From Polytrichum commune (Eukaryota; Streptophyta; Polytrichopsida; Polytrichales; Polytrichaceae), in the NCBI GenBank assembly GCA_950295325.1, contig OX485807.1, positions 36,298,440-36,362,439 on the forward strand: a stretch of 64,000 nucleotides of DNA, read 5' to 3'. The notes under the pieces were generated by a model, which saw only the letters and a program-made list of their open reading frames with translations, made no database searches and had not been told where the DNA came from. The translations under genes and the position numbers were made by a program. This document shows, in pieces, positions 13,723 through 27,189 of the stretch; the first letter of the stretch is position 1; every line of letters begins with the position of its first letter.

Positions 13723-16700
13723 ATTATGTTAAATATTATGGGCCACACTAAAAATGGTGGGAATATTATTGTAAGTGCAACTTATTTTTCAAATAATGTT
13801 ATTTCCTTGAGCTCACAAGACAAGGGAAATTAGATGTTAGGCCATGTCATCCACATTTCTTGTCAAGAAGGGGCAATTCTTGAAATTTAGGTTAGTTTGT
13901 AGTTAAAAACTCCTCTTCGTAAGGTGAATAGTGAGAAAAACTATCAATTAATATTCATTTAGTGAAATGAGAGGTGCAGTTTCAAAAGTAAACAATCATG
14001 ACTATTAGATAGGGATAGGAATTTTTTAGTAAGGGGCAATGGTCATGTGAAAAATGTAAAAGGAAGGTTGGAGTCTGGCTATAGATAAATGCGCCCCTTG
14101 AGGGTTGAACTCCCTGGTCCTCTTCCATATACCCCAATGTAGGCTATAGTCATGATAATCATAGAAAACTCAAAAACTGTTTGGACTAAAAAAAAGTCTC
14201 GAGAAGTGAGTGGATATTTTGCAAATATAAATTTGTTCAAGTACCATTGTCTGAGTGGATTCTAGGGTATGAAGCCCTTGTTTTGATAAAGTTAAGTTCT
14301 CTAGATTTATTTGAAGTTGGCAAATAGTCTTATTTTTTTGGTTGGCTATTGGCTAGTGCCTTGGAGAAAAGGAGAGATAACTCATAACTGGTTGATTACT
14401 TCTATAAACTAATTGTCATTTGCGTAGTTGCTTCCTTTGTCTACTAAAGAATTATGGCACTTGGTTCGATCCAAATGTTTGGTTAAATGCTCATACTCTA
14501 AGGAAGAGAGTGGATTTTTTACAATGTTAGAATTACTTGGACACCGTAGTCTAATTGAATTAATTGGGTGTGAAGCATTGTTTTTTGTGAATTGGTTTCT
14601 TACGAATTTTATCTGGTTCAGACCATTTGCTTGATATATTTGCCTACGCAATTGTCTTGACTCTTGGGAAGAGAGCAGAGGATTGAGTTGAAAGTTGGAG
14701 TCCTATCATTGTCTGAGTAGCTGTTGGTTGAAAGAGCAACCACTTTTGAATTATGACGATAGTTTGTGAATGAGTAGACATGGCAGGAAGCCTTGGAGAC
14801 AATTATATTGCTACTCATCATTATTGCATTGGACAAGTTTCTCTTTTGAATCAAGGGGTCACTTGTGTAAAAGATTGGACGATTGTGAATGTCATATGGG
14901 CCATAGCCTAAGACCGACCAATGGGATGTGAAGTCCTTGGCAATAAGAGCAGTAAGTTTATGTATCGTGTTGTTGTGTAACCATTTGTTGTGAGTGGACT
15001 AAAGTGTAATTCTGACCAAGAGCCTTGTGAGATTAACATTGGTTTATTTGTTGAGTCTTACAAGCGGTTGTCTAAACTATGACAAAATAAATTGATTGAA
15101 ACAATAGTATGATGAATCAAAGTGGAGACTCGGTGTTATACATATCCTTGATGAAAGAGGATTCATTGCCTCATATAGAGATGCTAAGTTGAATTTGATT
15201 GATGACATTGTTGTGAGTATAGACGTTTAGATATAATTCATTAAGTTCATGGGCTGGAGTATGATTTTTTGTGCTTTGAATGATGAAGAGTTAAGAGGAC
15301 GGGTAACAATCTAATCGCAATTGTGATGATTCTCAATGTTGATCCAACATGAAGGATATCATGGAATTATTATTGAGTGGAAAACGACAATAATTTCCAG
15401 AAAGCTAGGGTGGAAATTAATCCTTCATCATGTTGAAATGTAGTGATCATTGACAATTCACATAGTTATACAGTGAATTGAATCTATAGCCTTGAGATTA
15501 CAAAGAAATGGACAAGCAAAATTAGAGAATTCAAGTATGTTGTAAATTGTTATTTGATTGTAGTCATTTTATAATAAAGTCATGATCGAGTAATATATAA
15601 GTGCTCATGAACAACCAACCATGAGTCTAGGAAAGACCATAGTTTAAGAGATTTGGTTGAGGATGATAAATCTTTGACTACATCGAGTTCGTTGCCTTTT
15701 GAAGGTGAAGAGGCAAAGAATCGGACATGTAATTTGACCATTGACAAGTGAAAGAGGTGAGATTTAGGCATTAGTTGTAGCATGGTGGCAACTAGTGAAA
15801 AAAAAGGGCGTGGAAGACAAGCAATTGGCCAACCAATCAGGAGGACTTCAAACATATAAGAGTTGACCATTGCCACTTTGAAATTATGAACGAATTAATT
15901 AACATCTAAATTTGAAATTACTCAACAAAATTTATCAAATAATTGAATTTTAGTGCAAATATAAGAAAAGATCAATTGTCACAAAGAGAAAATAATAAGT
16001 TTGTTAAAATTGATTTATGAACCAAACTTGGACCAATCAATGAGTTGGATTGTTAAGAAATTGTTCAAAACTATTGTCCAAAAGTATGGTTTGGATGATT
16101 ACCACGACTAAATACCCTTTAAATAATTTGGGACCACTTGTGAATGGTAATTAAAACCATCTAGAAGCCGAGGAATGGACAATTATTTTGGCACCTACCT
16201 AACTTGCTTGGACAATAGTTATGGAAACTTACAGGTGGATGCCCTTTAATTAGTCTACGTAAGGACAATTACTAGACGAATTCATTAAAATTCAAGGACA
16301 ATTGCTAGACAATTGCTAATACTCTCTACATTTGAATCCATGATATAGCGAGTCGATACTACTAGACTGTGGTTGGTTGTAAGGGAAAGATTGCATAATT
16401 GAATGTATTGTAGTGAGTGATCTTTGTAAACCACTTTTTTTTATTTCACAAATCTTCATAAAACAATCACCTAAAATCAAGTCTAATATAGGTTTTGGCA
16501 CCCAATTCTTAATTAGAACTCATTGTGACCTATTAGTTAACCTAATAATGACACCTAGAACCCCAAACTAGCACTAATTTAGCCTTCCATGTTTGTTTTG
16601 TTCAATTGAACCCAAACCAAAAAACCTATCTACATGCCATGATGGAAACCCTTGTTCGAAGTGGGCGTGACACTTGGAGACCTCTAGGCATCTAGTTTAG

Positions 16701-18993
16701 GCCATTCGCAAATAGTGTTTGTGACAATAAATACCATAAACGGTGTGGTGGACATGAGAAAACATAATGAAGAAGGTTACTCTCTTGTATAAGTGCACAT
16801 AACTTCCTTACATTTCCAAAGTAGTGAAGTGTTTTGGTGACTAACGTATTTGGGGGTTATTTTTCTTACTTGTTAAATATAACTACAAACGTGTCCGTTC
16901 AAGTTTACATGCACATCACGCATCCTCTTTGTGGCTCAAATCAATTGACAACCAATAGGTAATGATTTTTCCTCTGTTTTTAGTGTCCTGGTTTCCACAA
17001 CATTCTTAACCTTCATGTTTCCTCACTCTTTCTTGAATAAAAGAGATGTCATGTTTCATGGGAACCACAACTTAGGCTGTCATTTTTTAGAATCACAACA
17101 TGGGTTAAACATAGATGGCCTAATCTCCATCGGTGGGAGAAGTTAAAAGGGTTGTGCATATTAGATACATGTCATGCTACATGATTATGTGCAAATCGAA
17201 AGAGAGAAAGGACTCGTTGTTGAATTAAGTCAAGTGTAAACCCTTTGAAATACATAGAGAAAATTCACCCATAATTGAGAAAAATCACCCATAATTGCTA
17301 TGGTCTTTTTCAAAGAGGTGGTAACTTAGACAACCTTGTTGGCTGTATGTATAGCGACAAAATGAAATCATGAGAATATATTACTATCACAGGTGGGACC
17401 TTTAAACAATCGATTCCCAACTCGAATCACCTAGGCCTCAAAGGTTTACAAATTCTTGGACAATTGCCTTTGGAATTGTGCAGAATCATTTCCTTCATCG
17501 TGTGAAGGGTTTATACCAATAAGGGAACTTTGTGTTTATGCCTAAGTGGACTTCATCCCATTCTTCAAGCACTAGCACTAGCACTAGGTAAACATAAGTG
17601 CACGTTAAGGACTAAGCCCAACAACCTAACTTCTACGCCCAAAATGGGACCAAAGTTGGGGCACAATAATTCTATAAGAATTGTGGTTGTGGTTCATTTT
17701 GATTATAGGTAACATGATATAATTTCGGTTTAATGTTAAAATAATAAAAATATCAAGGTTGGGTCCTACAAAGTGATCAACAGTGAACCTCAATCATTTG
17801 CATGAACAAAGTGCTCAATAAGTAGACTTATTCTGTCATGAAACACGGATACTTCATATGCTACACGCATAAGGTAGGTTGGTGTTATTAAGTTCATTTT
17901 TCATGTTTTTCTGGCTTTTAGTGATTAAATTTATATAACGGAACTTGTGTTGCATTAGCAAATCTAAAATGAAGCATCTGCAAGATTTGGAATGGAAATT
18001 GGTCCTCCTCTGATTTAGCTCTGGTTATTGGAAGTGCATAATTGACAATTTTTGACTGAATGTACAGGTTCTCCCAATCGTGTTTAGTATTGGATGTGTA
18101 CTAGTTGATAAAATCTGAAGATGAATTCAATCTCTTTTGAACATGTGTCTTGATGGTGTTTGTTCTTTGATCCTCACCTGACCACAACCAATCAAATATA
18201 ATGTCTGATTAAGAAATGTGATCAAATTACACCCGCAAGATACCTTAACGATGCAACCTTCGAGCCCCACAATTTAAAGTGGGACAACCCACAACCTAAA
18301 CCAACAACATGATGTGTAAGCTTAAATTATCCAAGAAACCTGCTCCGCAAATCGAGATTCTACTCACAGGTAGCCTTTACAAAAGCATCTGGATACCCAG
18401 AACACCATCCATTCTACTGAAATGCTAGAATTGAAACCACCGTGTTGAATTCTCAGGCTATCAAATTTGGTTCAAATTACCTACTCTGGAAATAATCAGA
18501 GTGGACATATCATCTGGCTTGAATCACTTACATCATCAATCCTTGACGACAAATGTCACAACATCTACAAACCTGCTATACAAGAACATCATGAGTCTTT
18601 TGACCTAACTAAACCTTGACGTTATGAATGCATTAGTTGAGAACTCCAACCGTCTTGAAAAGTAGTTCTGAAATACTTTTTGTACAAAACAAGACTCAGT
18701 CTCTCTCTCTCGTTCGCCAAATGTACAAACTACACAACGACGATGTCCCAACGGAACTCGAACTCCTTGCGCACTGCTTCAAGAAACCCCTCCTTTTTCT
18801 TTCTTCAAGACAGTAATTAGCTATTAGTAGAAGAACGTGTATATGGCCCTTTTGCAACTTTTTGCCGACTTTGTGGTAGCAAGGTCAGCATTGAGAGAGT
18901 TGTCCAAGGCATACTTATATGTATGTACCTGTCAGAGCCTGCCTGCCTGAGAAAAGAAAAAGGATTAAATATCAGGGTTGCATGAAAACACAA

Positions 18994-21900
18994 CTAGAGG
19001 TGATGAGTCGAGGTTGACGTTGCTGAATTGGAAGGGGCTGCTTTCACAGGCTTCGAGTTTGAGTGCGAGGAAGAGGAGCTGCTTTGTTGTTGTCCAGAGG
19101 CGAGGGCCAGTGATGGCGGCGGTGATACAGGTTGAAACGTAGTGTTGCCAATCAGCCAGTAAAGGGCCCACTTCAAATTGCAAAGCGTGTATTTGAGCGC
19201 TTTCGTCCATTTCTCATGCCGGTTGAAGCTCTGGGTGATGGTAAAGCCGTCCACTTTATCATTCTCAATCCTGCATCCACAACAAGCACCTCAACAATAA
19301 TGGCAAGGGAGCGAACCCAGAAACAGGATTTTACATTTTTTGGCATAAGTGTATAATACATTCAATTGATTGCAGTACATTAGCAAGGAGGACCCCAATT
19401 GTGCATCAACAATTGCCAACAAATGGGGCCATGCTCACTTTGACAAAGACTCTTATTTCCCTGACAGTACCAGAAGTTGTTCCTCATGTATACCTCTCTT
19501 TGTACATGATTGCAAAGCTTGCATTAAACTTAAGATAAAGCAAAAGCCAGTAGAATTGAAACTTGAATCATATGAAATTCCTCCTCCATGTAGTAATCAA
19601 AAAGCTGATATGCTTTCAGTCTGTTCAGAGTTTTGTAAAGATATCCTGACACTCGTTATGAAAGTGAGTGTAAAGATATGTACCCTCGTATAATGGTATT
19701 GGAAGGTAGTACTGATTATGGTACAAGGACGAAAGAAAAGTGTCATCCTCTCCTAAAACGTCTCTTTTTCCAAGGTCATGTTGATCTCCTTTGGAATTTT
19801 GTGGATGGGTGCTCCTAAAGCTTTCAATCCAAAAAATAAAAAAATGTCCTCTCTAATAGTATATGGGTGGCTCACTATACTATTTATCAAATATTTCGGA
19901 AACACCACTGCTGAGCATGCTTTAAATCATCAAGGGTGTTCTTCAGTGCCTTGGTCCATTTTTCTGGGACATTTGGGAAACTCTGTGTGATTGGTAACCC
20001 CCCTACAAGGGTGTTCTCTATCCTGCAGTTGGAAGTAAGCAAAATGACGAGTTTTCAAAAAGAGAAATGGATGAAGAACAGAGTTGTGAGTGTTTCCTCA
20101 ATTACTCACTGCACTCAAACATCTAATACAATATTTGGATCAAATCCCAAAACACAATGAAGCAGACGTGTTTTGTTCTTTTTAAAACCCTTTGACATTG
20201 TTGTTGACTTCACAACTGTCTCTAGAATGCCAGAAGGCCAGGTCTGGGTCATGCATGGACAAATACCACAATACCTTATCAATTTCAGAACAAAATATTT
20301 ATTTTCTTGAGTGACGGTACCACATGTCACCCCATGGTTGATTGAAACATAATGAAAAAATTGGCATGGAAAAAAATCAAATTCAGCAAGCAGAGTGCCT
20401 AAACTGATTCCGTACCAAGCAACAGAAGCAGTCGTACTGTCATTGAACTTTTCACCTTAATAAACTGGTGCCTATGTCAGCTATTGAACCAAAACATTCA
20501 GTAGTGAAATTACTTACTTATATGGCAGCTGAAAACATTTCTCCGGTGGATGATTGGCTGCCTTGTCCTTGGCATTTGCAAACTCAGCAAACTCCTTCAG
20601 ACACGCAAGGAAGAAGGTCATGGCCTTGTCATACCTTGAACTCCAGAATAGGTTCACTGGCCCAAAACTACACACAGCAAAGAAAATGGATATATCCACA
20701 TCAGTATAATGTCTGAACAGACAGAATGTACCCAACTACATTGGTTGAGATTCTAATCAGATGTGTCACACCATCACCGACTGCATTTTTTTGTTCAGAG
20801 TGGCTGCAAGAGAAGTCAAAGGTGATCCAAATCCATAATTGCAGTAAACTGTCTTGAGACCTTCCTCAAAATCCATCTAGTAAGAACATATTCTTTTAGT
20901 TCCACCTTCCAAATAATAATCACAGCATGCTGCATCAAAAAGCTGTGCAGGAAGTTTCAAGTATATTCACAAATGGATATTGATCTTACAGCTCATATGT
21001 GTTCTTGTTGTCGGCAATCTTTGGGTAGCTTCCCATGGGAAGTATCCGGTACCTGTCACAAAGTGGGCAAGGTTTAAGCAAGAAACTGAAAAATGGCAAA
21101 GATTTTAACTAGAAGCAGGTTCAAGCATGCAAAAATCCAACAAAAACACATGATCTGATCAAGGAGACCACAGGACATGAAGTAACATTAAGACAATGCC
21201 ACCTAGAATTTCAAAATCATACGCAAAGACAGTGGAAATGAAGAGCATACGAGAAGTTGAGGCGACAATATTGAGCCATTGTGTGGAGGAGTAAGCAAGC
21301 CTGGCCCCAAGCTGCATTGATTTCATCCCATTCCACCTGTACAATCATAGTAATAACAATCTAAATCAGTAATAGTCAACAATAGGAAAAACACATGTAC
21401 CCTAAAGCCAACAACGTACATGATGCTCAATGGCACTTTCAGGAGATCAAAAACTGCTTGAGAATATCAAGTGGACACTAACATGTGTGATTTAAATATA
21501 TTATAGCACAGAACCAACATGCGTGAGCAAATAAATCCTGAAAAGAGGTTAGTTTAAATTTACATATTTCCTCCAAATAGTATATAAAAGAAAATGCAAC
21601 GACCCATCACAATTTTGCATTTATCTTGATAATCTAATTGTGTACTGTTTAACAGCAGACCTTGAATAAGACAGGTCAGAACATGGATAGAAGTAAATTA
21701 CTACATGATGTTGATATCATCTTTGATAAAATACAGACAATGCATCTTACAGGTACATTAGGAAGCCTCCCCAAGCGGAAGTTATTGATGGTTCCGAAGT
21801 CCCCATCATGCCATATGTGGAAAGCATCATTTAGCACGTTAGTTCTCTTCAACATCTCCAACTGTGATTGAGCAACCTCGATTTTGGCCAGCACACCATC

Positions 21901-24900
21901 CCTATCCTCCTGTATGCAACATTCAAGACAATTAAATTGTCAGAAATGAACCAATTAATTCTCTTCCTTCCAATTTCAGTGGAGAATTGCTTGGAGTATA
22001 AATAGGTAAGTGAAACTCCAAACTGTTACAGAAGTGAGGACTGGCGCTGACACAAAAAAACCAAGAGACAACCTTGTGCTCTACATAATCACAATTGGAT
22101 CCATATCCTATCACTACATCTTTGGTTTCCATATTTCGGCAATATGACACTAGTTGTGAGAGTCACAATACTTGGTCCCATTCCTTTGCAGTATCAATGC
22201 TACAATTTTCTAGTGCAATTAACTACAAGGCTTCAATCCATGATGAGTCTTTTGCACTTTCTCTTTAGAGGATAACAACCCAACTTTCTAAGAACAACTC
22301 AATATCTGGAACATAGATATGATGATTATTTACACAAGAATTATGGTACTGTAGGTAACCTGGTGGACAGTTAGATCAAACTTGAAGACATTACAATCGT
22401 GCCAGAACCTGAAAATATCCACAACACACATCCATAAATACAAGCAGCAATGTACAAGGGGTCATATTATACACCTGCGGTTCTAGAAATTTAATGATAG
22501 AAAGATCAAGACTTGCCAACTCCCACCCTATACTGGTCTTAAAAAGCAAAAAGTGGCATAGGCTACTTCACTTAAATATGCTTCTCTCCTGGTTTACATA
22601 TTTGTGCTTGCTCTCTCGACCAGTCACCTAGTGCCATTGTTTATAGAAGAATTGGAATAGAACGTGATCCGATTATTTGACAGCAGTTACCAAGTCAGCA
22701 GAAGACAAAAGCTGATGACTAAACTACAACAGAAGAAAAGCTCACATCTTCATCCTCTATCTCAGCATGACTTTTGGTCAGGGATTGGTTATATTGCATA
22801 CAACACCTTCTGCGATCAGTGAGTTTGTGGTGCATACTTGGGGGTAATGTGGAGATTTGAACAAAGAACATTCTACATCGGCACGCCAAGTGGTGCTAAA
22901 ATGAGTTTGGCCCTTGATGAACCACATAGGTTTCTCTTCATTCAAATCCAAACACTACCTCGAAGAGGGCACCACAGGTTGAAAGATTTAATTGTATGCA
23001 AAACAACCAGTGGAAAATCATAGGGGACCAACTCCAAACTAAAAGCCCCATTCAATTAAGGTTAACTCTAAAAGCATCAAATATTATCAGGACATAGTTA
23101 TGAGAAACAACAGGAAAGGACACATACTTCTCCTCCAGCTCTTGAAAGTCTTTGGTCTTAATTTCCATCTCATGCAGCTGACCTACTACTTCCTCCTTTT
23201 GCCTCTCAACCTCCTTGATAGCTGCTTTTAATTTCTTTTCTTCTTCGTCCGCCTTCTCAGCACACCCAAAGACAGATCAGAATAAACATAGCAGGTGATG
23301 CATCCTCCAGCATTCCTAGGTTGATTGCAGTAACCAGAAAGTACATCAACCAACAAATACTTGTTCACAACTGGAAGCGATGAGGATACAGCCACACAAG
23401 AATATTCAGAAGATGAGCACTCTGGAAGAAAGGAATGACACAATGAACTAAAACAAAACATACCGACTATCCTGTTTTATTTAACTCGCAAAACATGTTC
23501 AGAACCTGTGAGGGTGTCTTTTAAGCTATGCTCATGCCCAGCCAGACAAAAGGGGATGCAAGAAAAGAAACACTATGCAAACCTTTGATTTCTCCTTGGC
23601 AAACTCTTCTTCACTGAGAGCTTCTGTTGATTTCTTTTCAAGCTGATTGAGACAGGATTGGTAAGCTTTGATGTCATTGTTCACATCATCCATTTGCTTA
23701 TCAAGTTCCTCGGACAGAGCACGCATGCATTCCAAACAAAGTGGTTGATCCACCTGATGACAACAAACCTTTAAGGTTAGATGCATCAATTTCTACCTTA
23801 ACCAAAATCATCTTAACAATTCAGTTATCCTTTAACTCAATGGGACTTTTTGTCGGGAGTTGGGCCCCTATGATTTTCTATTGGTTGTTTTGTATACAAA
23901 ATCATTCATTTCTTTCCACGTGTCGTGCATAATAGGAGGTATTGTTTAAAATTGAAAGAAGAGCAACCTATTTCAGTTTATTGAGGGCCAAACTCGTTTT
24001 AGCATCTCTTGGCATGCCAAACTGAGTTTGACTGTCAACAAACCATTATAAAAAGTTTGTGGTTCAAACCACCACACTATCTCCAAGCATGCACCAAAAA
24101 CTTACCAAACATGGAAGGTCTTGTATGCAAAGCAACAACCCCCAACCAAAAGTCATGGTTGAGTGAGGTAGAGGACAAACTCTGATGAGTACAGAAAAAT
24201 AAGCAGATCAGGACCTGTGTTTGGTTTGATGCAATCTCAAACACTCGTGTAAGCACATGGACGGTGGCATTGAAGCTTGCATTATTGGTGTGTTGGCCAG
24301 TCTGGCCTCCCCCTCCTCCTCCACCAGCCCCACCTGCATGGCTCATGCCTCCTCCCTCTACAGGAACTTCAACTTTGTACATTGATGCTGCTGCTGAAGG
24401 CAAGACGACAAATGACTCGTCCATAGCCCTTCCCCCATGAGACTCATTCACATTTGCTGCTGGCTGATGATGATGGGCACCTGCACTTGGAGTTGCCCCT
24501 GAGGTTGTACAACAAGAACATGTCAGGAAAAAACAAACCATGACCTTGAAAACAACTTACCGACACGATACACTGCAATAAGAATATGACAAATGCAATC
24601 TCTGTATACAGACATTAGCTCCCCTTAAATTGCCCATGTCAACCAGAGGCAAATTGGATAAGTCTAGATTAAAGCTTACCAGGAAAACAGAACATGACCT
24701 TGACAATAACTTACAAACACCATATATTGCAATGAGAATTTGACAATACAATCTCCTTATACAAAAATAAGGAGATTTCTCTCCTCAAATTGCTACTATC
24801 AACCAGAGGCACACTGGACAAGTCTAGATTAAACACTGTCAGGAAAAACAGAATATGACCTTGACAACAACTTCAGACACAATACATCACAATAAGAATA

Positions 24901-27105
24901 CGACAATGTCATCTCTACATAAAGAAATAAGCTCCCCTTATTGCAATTGTCAACCAGAGGCAAATTGGACAAGACTAAATTACAGCTTGAACACCACTCA
25001 AATATGGTGGCAACAAGGATATAGCAAGAAGACTATCACCTCCAACATGCATGGCAAGAAGTGGCGACCCTCACCACACTGGGAACTAAATCAACTGCAG
25101 CCAAATGACAATCAACTCTACATGCAAGAACCCAAAAAAACTCAATTTAAGCTTGTTACTTTGCACTAAAAAAAATCTAAGCTGCAGATGCATGGTGCTC
25201 TGAGACTGGAAACAATACAATATTTGTAGGAGGTAAGAGTGTCTCCAACAATCACTGTAAAAATATTCTCTCCCACCCACAAAACAAAGCCCAAGTGATA
25301 TCCAAATCTTTATTGCCCACACATTATTGAGGGAGAGGGAACCCACTAAACCCCTACCCACACCCTCAAAAATCAAGTGACCAAGGTTGAAAGGTTGTCT
25401 CTCTCTCACTCAATAACGGGTGGCCAATAAAGTTTTTAAGATACATATACATGGACTTTATGGGTGAGATGAGCATTCGGAATGGCCCCCTAAAACTGCA
25501 AAAGCTGATTATCAAGAGAATTATTTAGGGTGACCATAGGAGTTGTTCTAAGAATAGATACCTGGAGTTGGGTAGTGCAACCCTCCAGACCTAGGTCGAG
25601 GAGGAGGGAATCCTGGTTTCACTCCCCCTTGCTTCGGTAAGACCACAAAAGAATTCTCCATCCGGCTCCCTGCAAGCACACTTCCATGCACCGACACCTG
25701 CACCCCTGAAACCACACTACCAAATATTGGTTTTAAAATATATTCATAAATCTTGTGGTTATGGAATAAATGTTTGTCAAAAACAATTCATAATCTGCAA
25801 TTATTGACTTCTCCATGTGGGCAAGTGTTAGATGAGTCCAACCTTTGAGGGGAAACATACAACTAAGATTATCTGTATCCAAGTGCAAACACAGTAGACA
25901 TAACATCCTAAGTCGAGAACACAATTGATGTTGATTTACAGTATAAGTGCCCTCTTGTGTTACGGTATGAAGCTTGATCTGGCGTTTTGCTTGACAATAC
26001 CTGTTCCTTATCACCATACAAAAGAACCCTAAGGTATGTGGGTCTAATGTAGTCACTCATCTTTATTGGACACCAATATTTTGAGTGGTATATTGCAAGA
26101 CTGGTAGATAAGAACAAACCCCATAGAGAGATGTGTTGAATTGAGATTGGACTATGTACTCAGAATATACCCATGAACATTCTAGGTTCAATTGATAACA
26201 TGACAATTGAGAGGGCCTACGTGATCATTTAAAGAACCTGAGAATCTTCACTTTGAACTTCTACAACATATGCGTCTCAACCCCAATGATTTTGAAACTT
26301 TAAATGACAAAGTAAATTGCATGATCCCAGAATGAGACAATTCAACACTTCGGCCCAATTGTGGAGTTGGAAGTGCCTACAATAGGGCCACATGCTTTGG
26401 TACTTAGGGCATGAGATGTGGCAACATTAGAAACACAAGCCTGATTGAGCTGCTTCCAAGAGGAGATGTGTTATGTTAAGATTGGATTATGTGCTCGGAA
26501 TATACATACCATTTTAGGTTCAATTGATAATGGGAGGGCCTATGTGGTCATTATAAGAGACTGAGAATCTTCACTTTGACTTTCTATAACACATGCGTCT
26601 CAACCCCAATTGCGCATGCCTTGGTACTTGAGGGATGAGATGTGGCAAAATTAGAAACACAAACCTGATCGAGCTGCTTCCATGGAAAGATGAGTTACGT
26701 TGAGGTTGAGATTGGACAATGTGCTCGGAATATACATACGGTTCTAGGTTCAAAAAATAACTTCAAAATTGGGAGGGCCTATGTGATCATTTAAAGAGAA
26801 CAAGAATCTTCACTTTGACCTCCTCTAATATTTGCGTCTTAACTCCAATTCTAAGGGAACTTGAAATGACAAATTCAATTTATTGGGCGATCCACAATTG
26901 CTAACCGGATAAGACTATTCCCAGGTGTGTGGCAAAAGTGAAAACGCAAACCTGATCGAGCTGGCTCCATCATGATTCGTTCTGCATAGGTATCTGCTCC
27001 GGTGACAATAAAAGGGTGCTTGCACATTTGACACTTCCATCTCGGCAGAGTGGGATCGACTCCCACCTGTACCCTTCCACTCCTCGCAACCAATTCCTCC
27101 TTCAT
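18994..27105 (-). CDS. ATG6: Beclin-1 / ATG6 / VPS30, 11 exons, 554 aa
   Basis: Scaffold subunit of class III PI3-kinase (VPS34) complexes, needed for autophagosome nucleation and endosomal sorting. Exons in transcript order: 27105-26952, 25705-25562, 24498-24215, 23753-23583, 23255-23128, 22408-22360, 21909-21751, 21336-21251, 21052-20990, 20667-20518, 19270-18994. Phases agree; total 1665 nt. The upstream codon pair GTG AAA makes ATG at 27105 ([10 protein letters not shown]) the start. Residues 25-28 are the plant CxxC (CQMC). MENSFVVLP and MDESFVVLP follow, then a Gly-rich linker and the BH3-like [15 protein letters not shown] coiled coil spans about 195-330 ([19 protein letters not shown]). 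The C-terminal beta-alpha repeat domain has [31 protein letters not shown] and [19 protein letters not shown]. The Ser/Gln/Pro-rich tail is lineage-variable. The exon 5 acceptor could be 3 nt further in. The promoter is shared by inverted duplication with PEX1. Confidence 0.95.
22795..23075 (-). mobile_element. Repeat family B (MITE-like), inverted copy in ATG6 intron 5
   Basis: The reverse complement is collinear with 23815-24175, 57285-57660 and 61257-61602. Shared blocks include GGAGTTGGTCCCCTATGATT, TGGTTGTTTTGCATACAA, AGGGCCAAACTCATTTTAGC and CTTGGCGTGCC. It has no coding capacity. Confidence 0.7.
23815..24175 (+). mobile_element. Repeat family B (MITE-like) in ATG6 intron 3
   Basis: Left end GTTATCCTTTAACTCAATGG, then GGACTTTTTGTCGGGAGTTGG-type sequence. 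Internal blocks are TATGATTTTCTATTGGTTG, TGAGGGCCAAACTCGTTTT and CTTGGCATGCCAAACTGAG. The right end contains AACCAAAAGTCATGGTTGA, an imperfect inverse of the left end. It fills most of intron 3 (23754-24214) and reaches within 50 bp of exon 3. Confidence 0.7.
24520..25000. repeat. Three-copy tandem repeat, period about 160 bp, in ATG6 intron 2
   Basis: Copies begin near 24522, 24679 and 24838, each with CAGGAAAA.ACAGAA.ATGACC-like sequence. Each then carries CCTTGA.AA.AACTT, CAATAAGAAT..GACAA, ATCTC and a CAACCAGAGGCA(A/C)A(T/C)TGGA block. The array starts about 20 bp from exon 3, so it occupies the region expected to hold the branch point and pyrimidine tract. Confidence 0.75.
26030..26860 (+). 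repeat. Family A repeats with duplicated exon 1/intron 1 junctions in ATG6 intron 1
   Basis: Three family A-derived segments: GAGATTGGACTATGTACTC at about 26143, GATTGGATTATGTGCTCGG at about 26480 and GATTGGACAATGTGCTCGG at about 26710. They alternate with copies of a 27-bp piece of the true ATG6 exon 1 donor region. The piece (AAACACAAACCTGATCGAG and following bases) lies at 26431-26457 and 26655-26681; the real junction is at 26942-26968. The whole looks like tandem duplication of a unit of about 225 bp after insertion of family A. Confidence 0.7.
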
Positions 27106-27189
27106 TTTCACCCTCCAACTAGTCCAGCGACCACCAATTCATACACCGGCCGGCCTCAATTCATAACCTCGTAAACTCCAAATATGTAC

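Larger units (their letters stand above)
12236..18993. other. 6.8 kb gene-free region between UMP-CMP kinase and ATG6
   Basis: No supportable gene on either strand. It contains the UMP-CMP kinase upstream region, one member of a direct repeat pair (12370-12465) and the other (13630-13722). A CACCGTTTATGGTATTT-like block in inverse orientation near 16722-16748 resembles the ends of the element at 29432-29805. The stretch 13900-16400 is AT-rich and full of stops; it may be a decayed transposon, but I recognise no reverse transcriptase, integrase or transposase motif. Confidence 0.45.

Noticed and set aside
15580-15876. 98-codon minus-strand frame in the large spacer
   Set aside because: Considered as a retroelement remnant, but no protease, reverse transcriptase, RNase H or integrase motif is visible.
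26952-27111. ATG6 starting at 27111
   Set aside because: The codon at 27109-27111 is GTG; the first ATG is two codons later at 27105 and matches the plant ATG6 start pattern.
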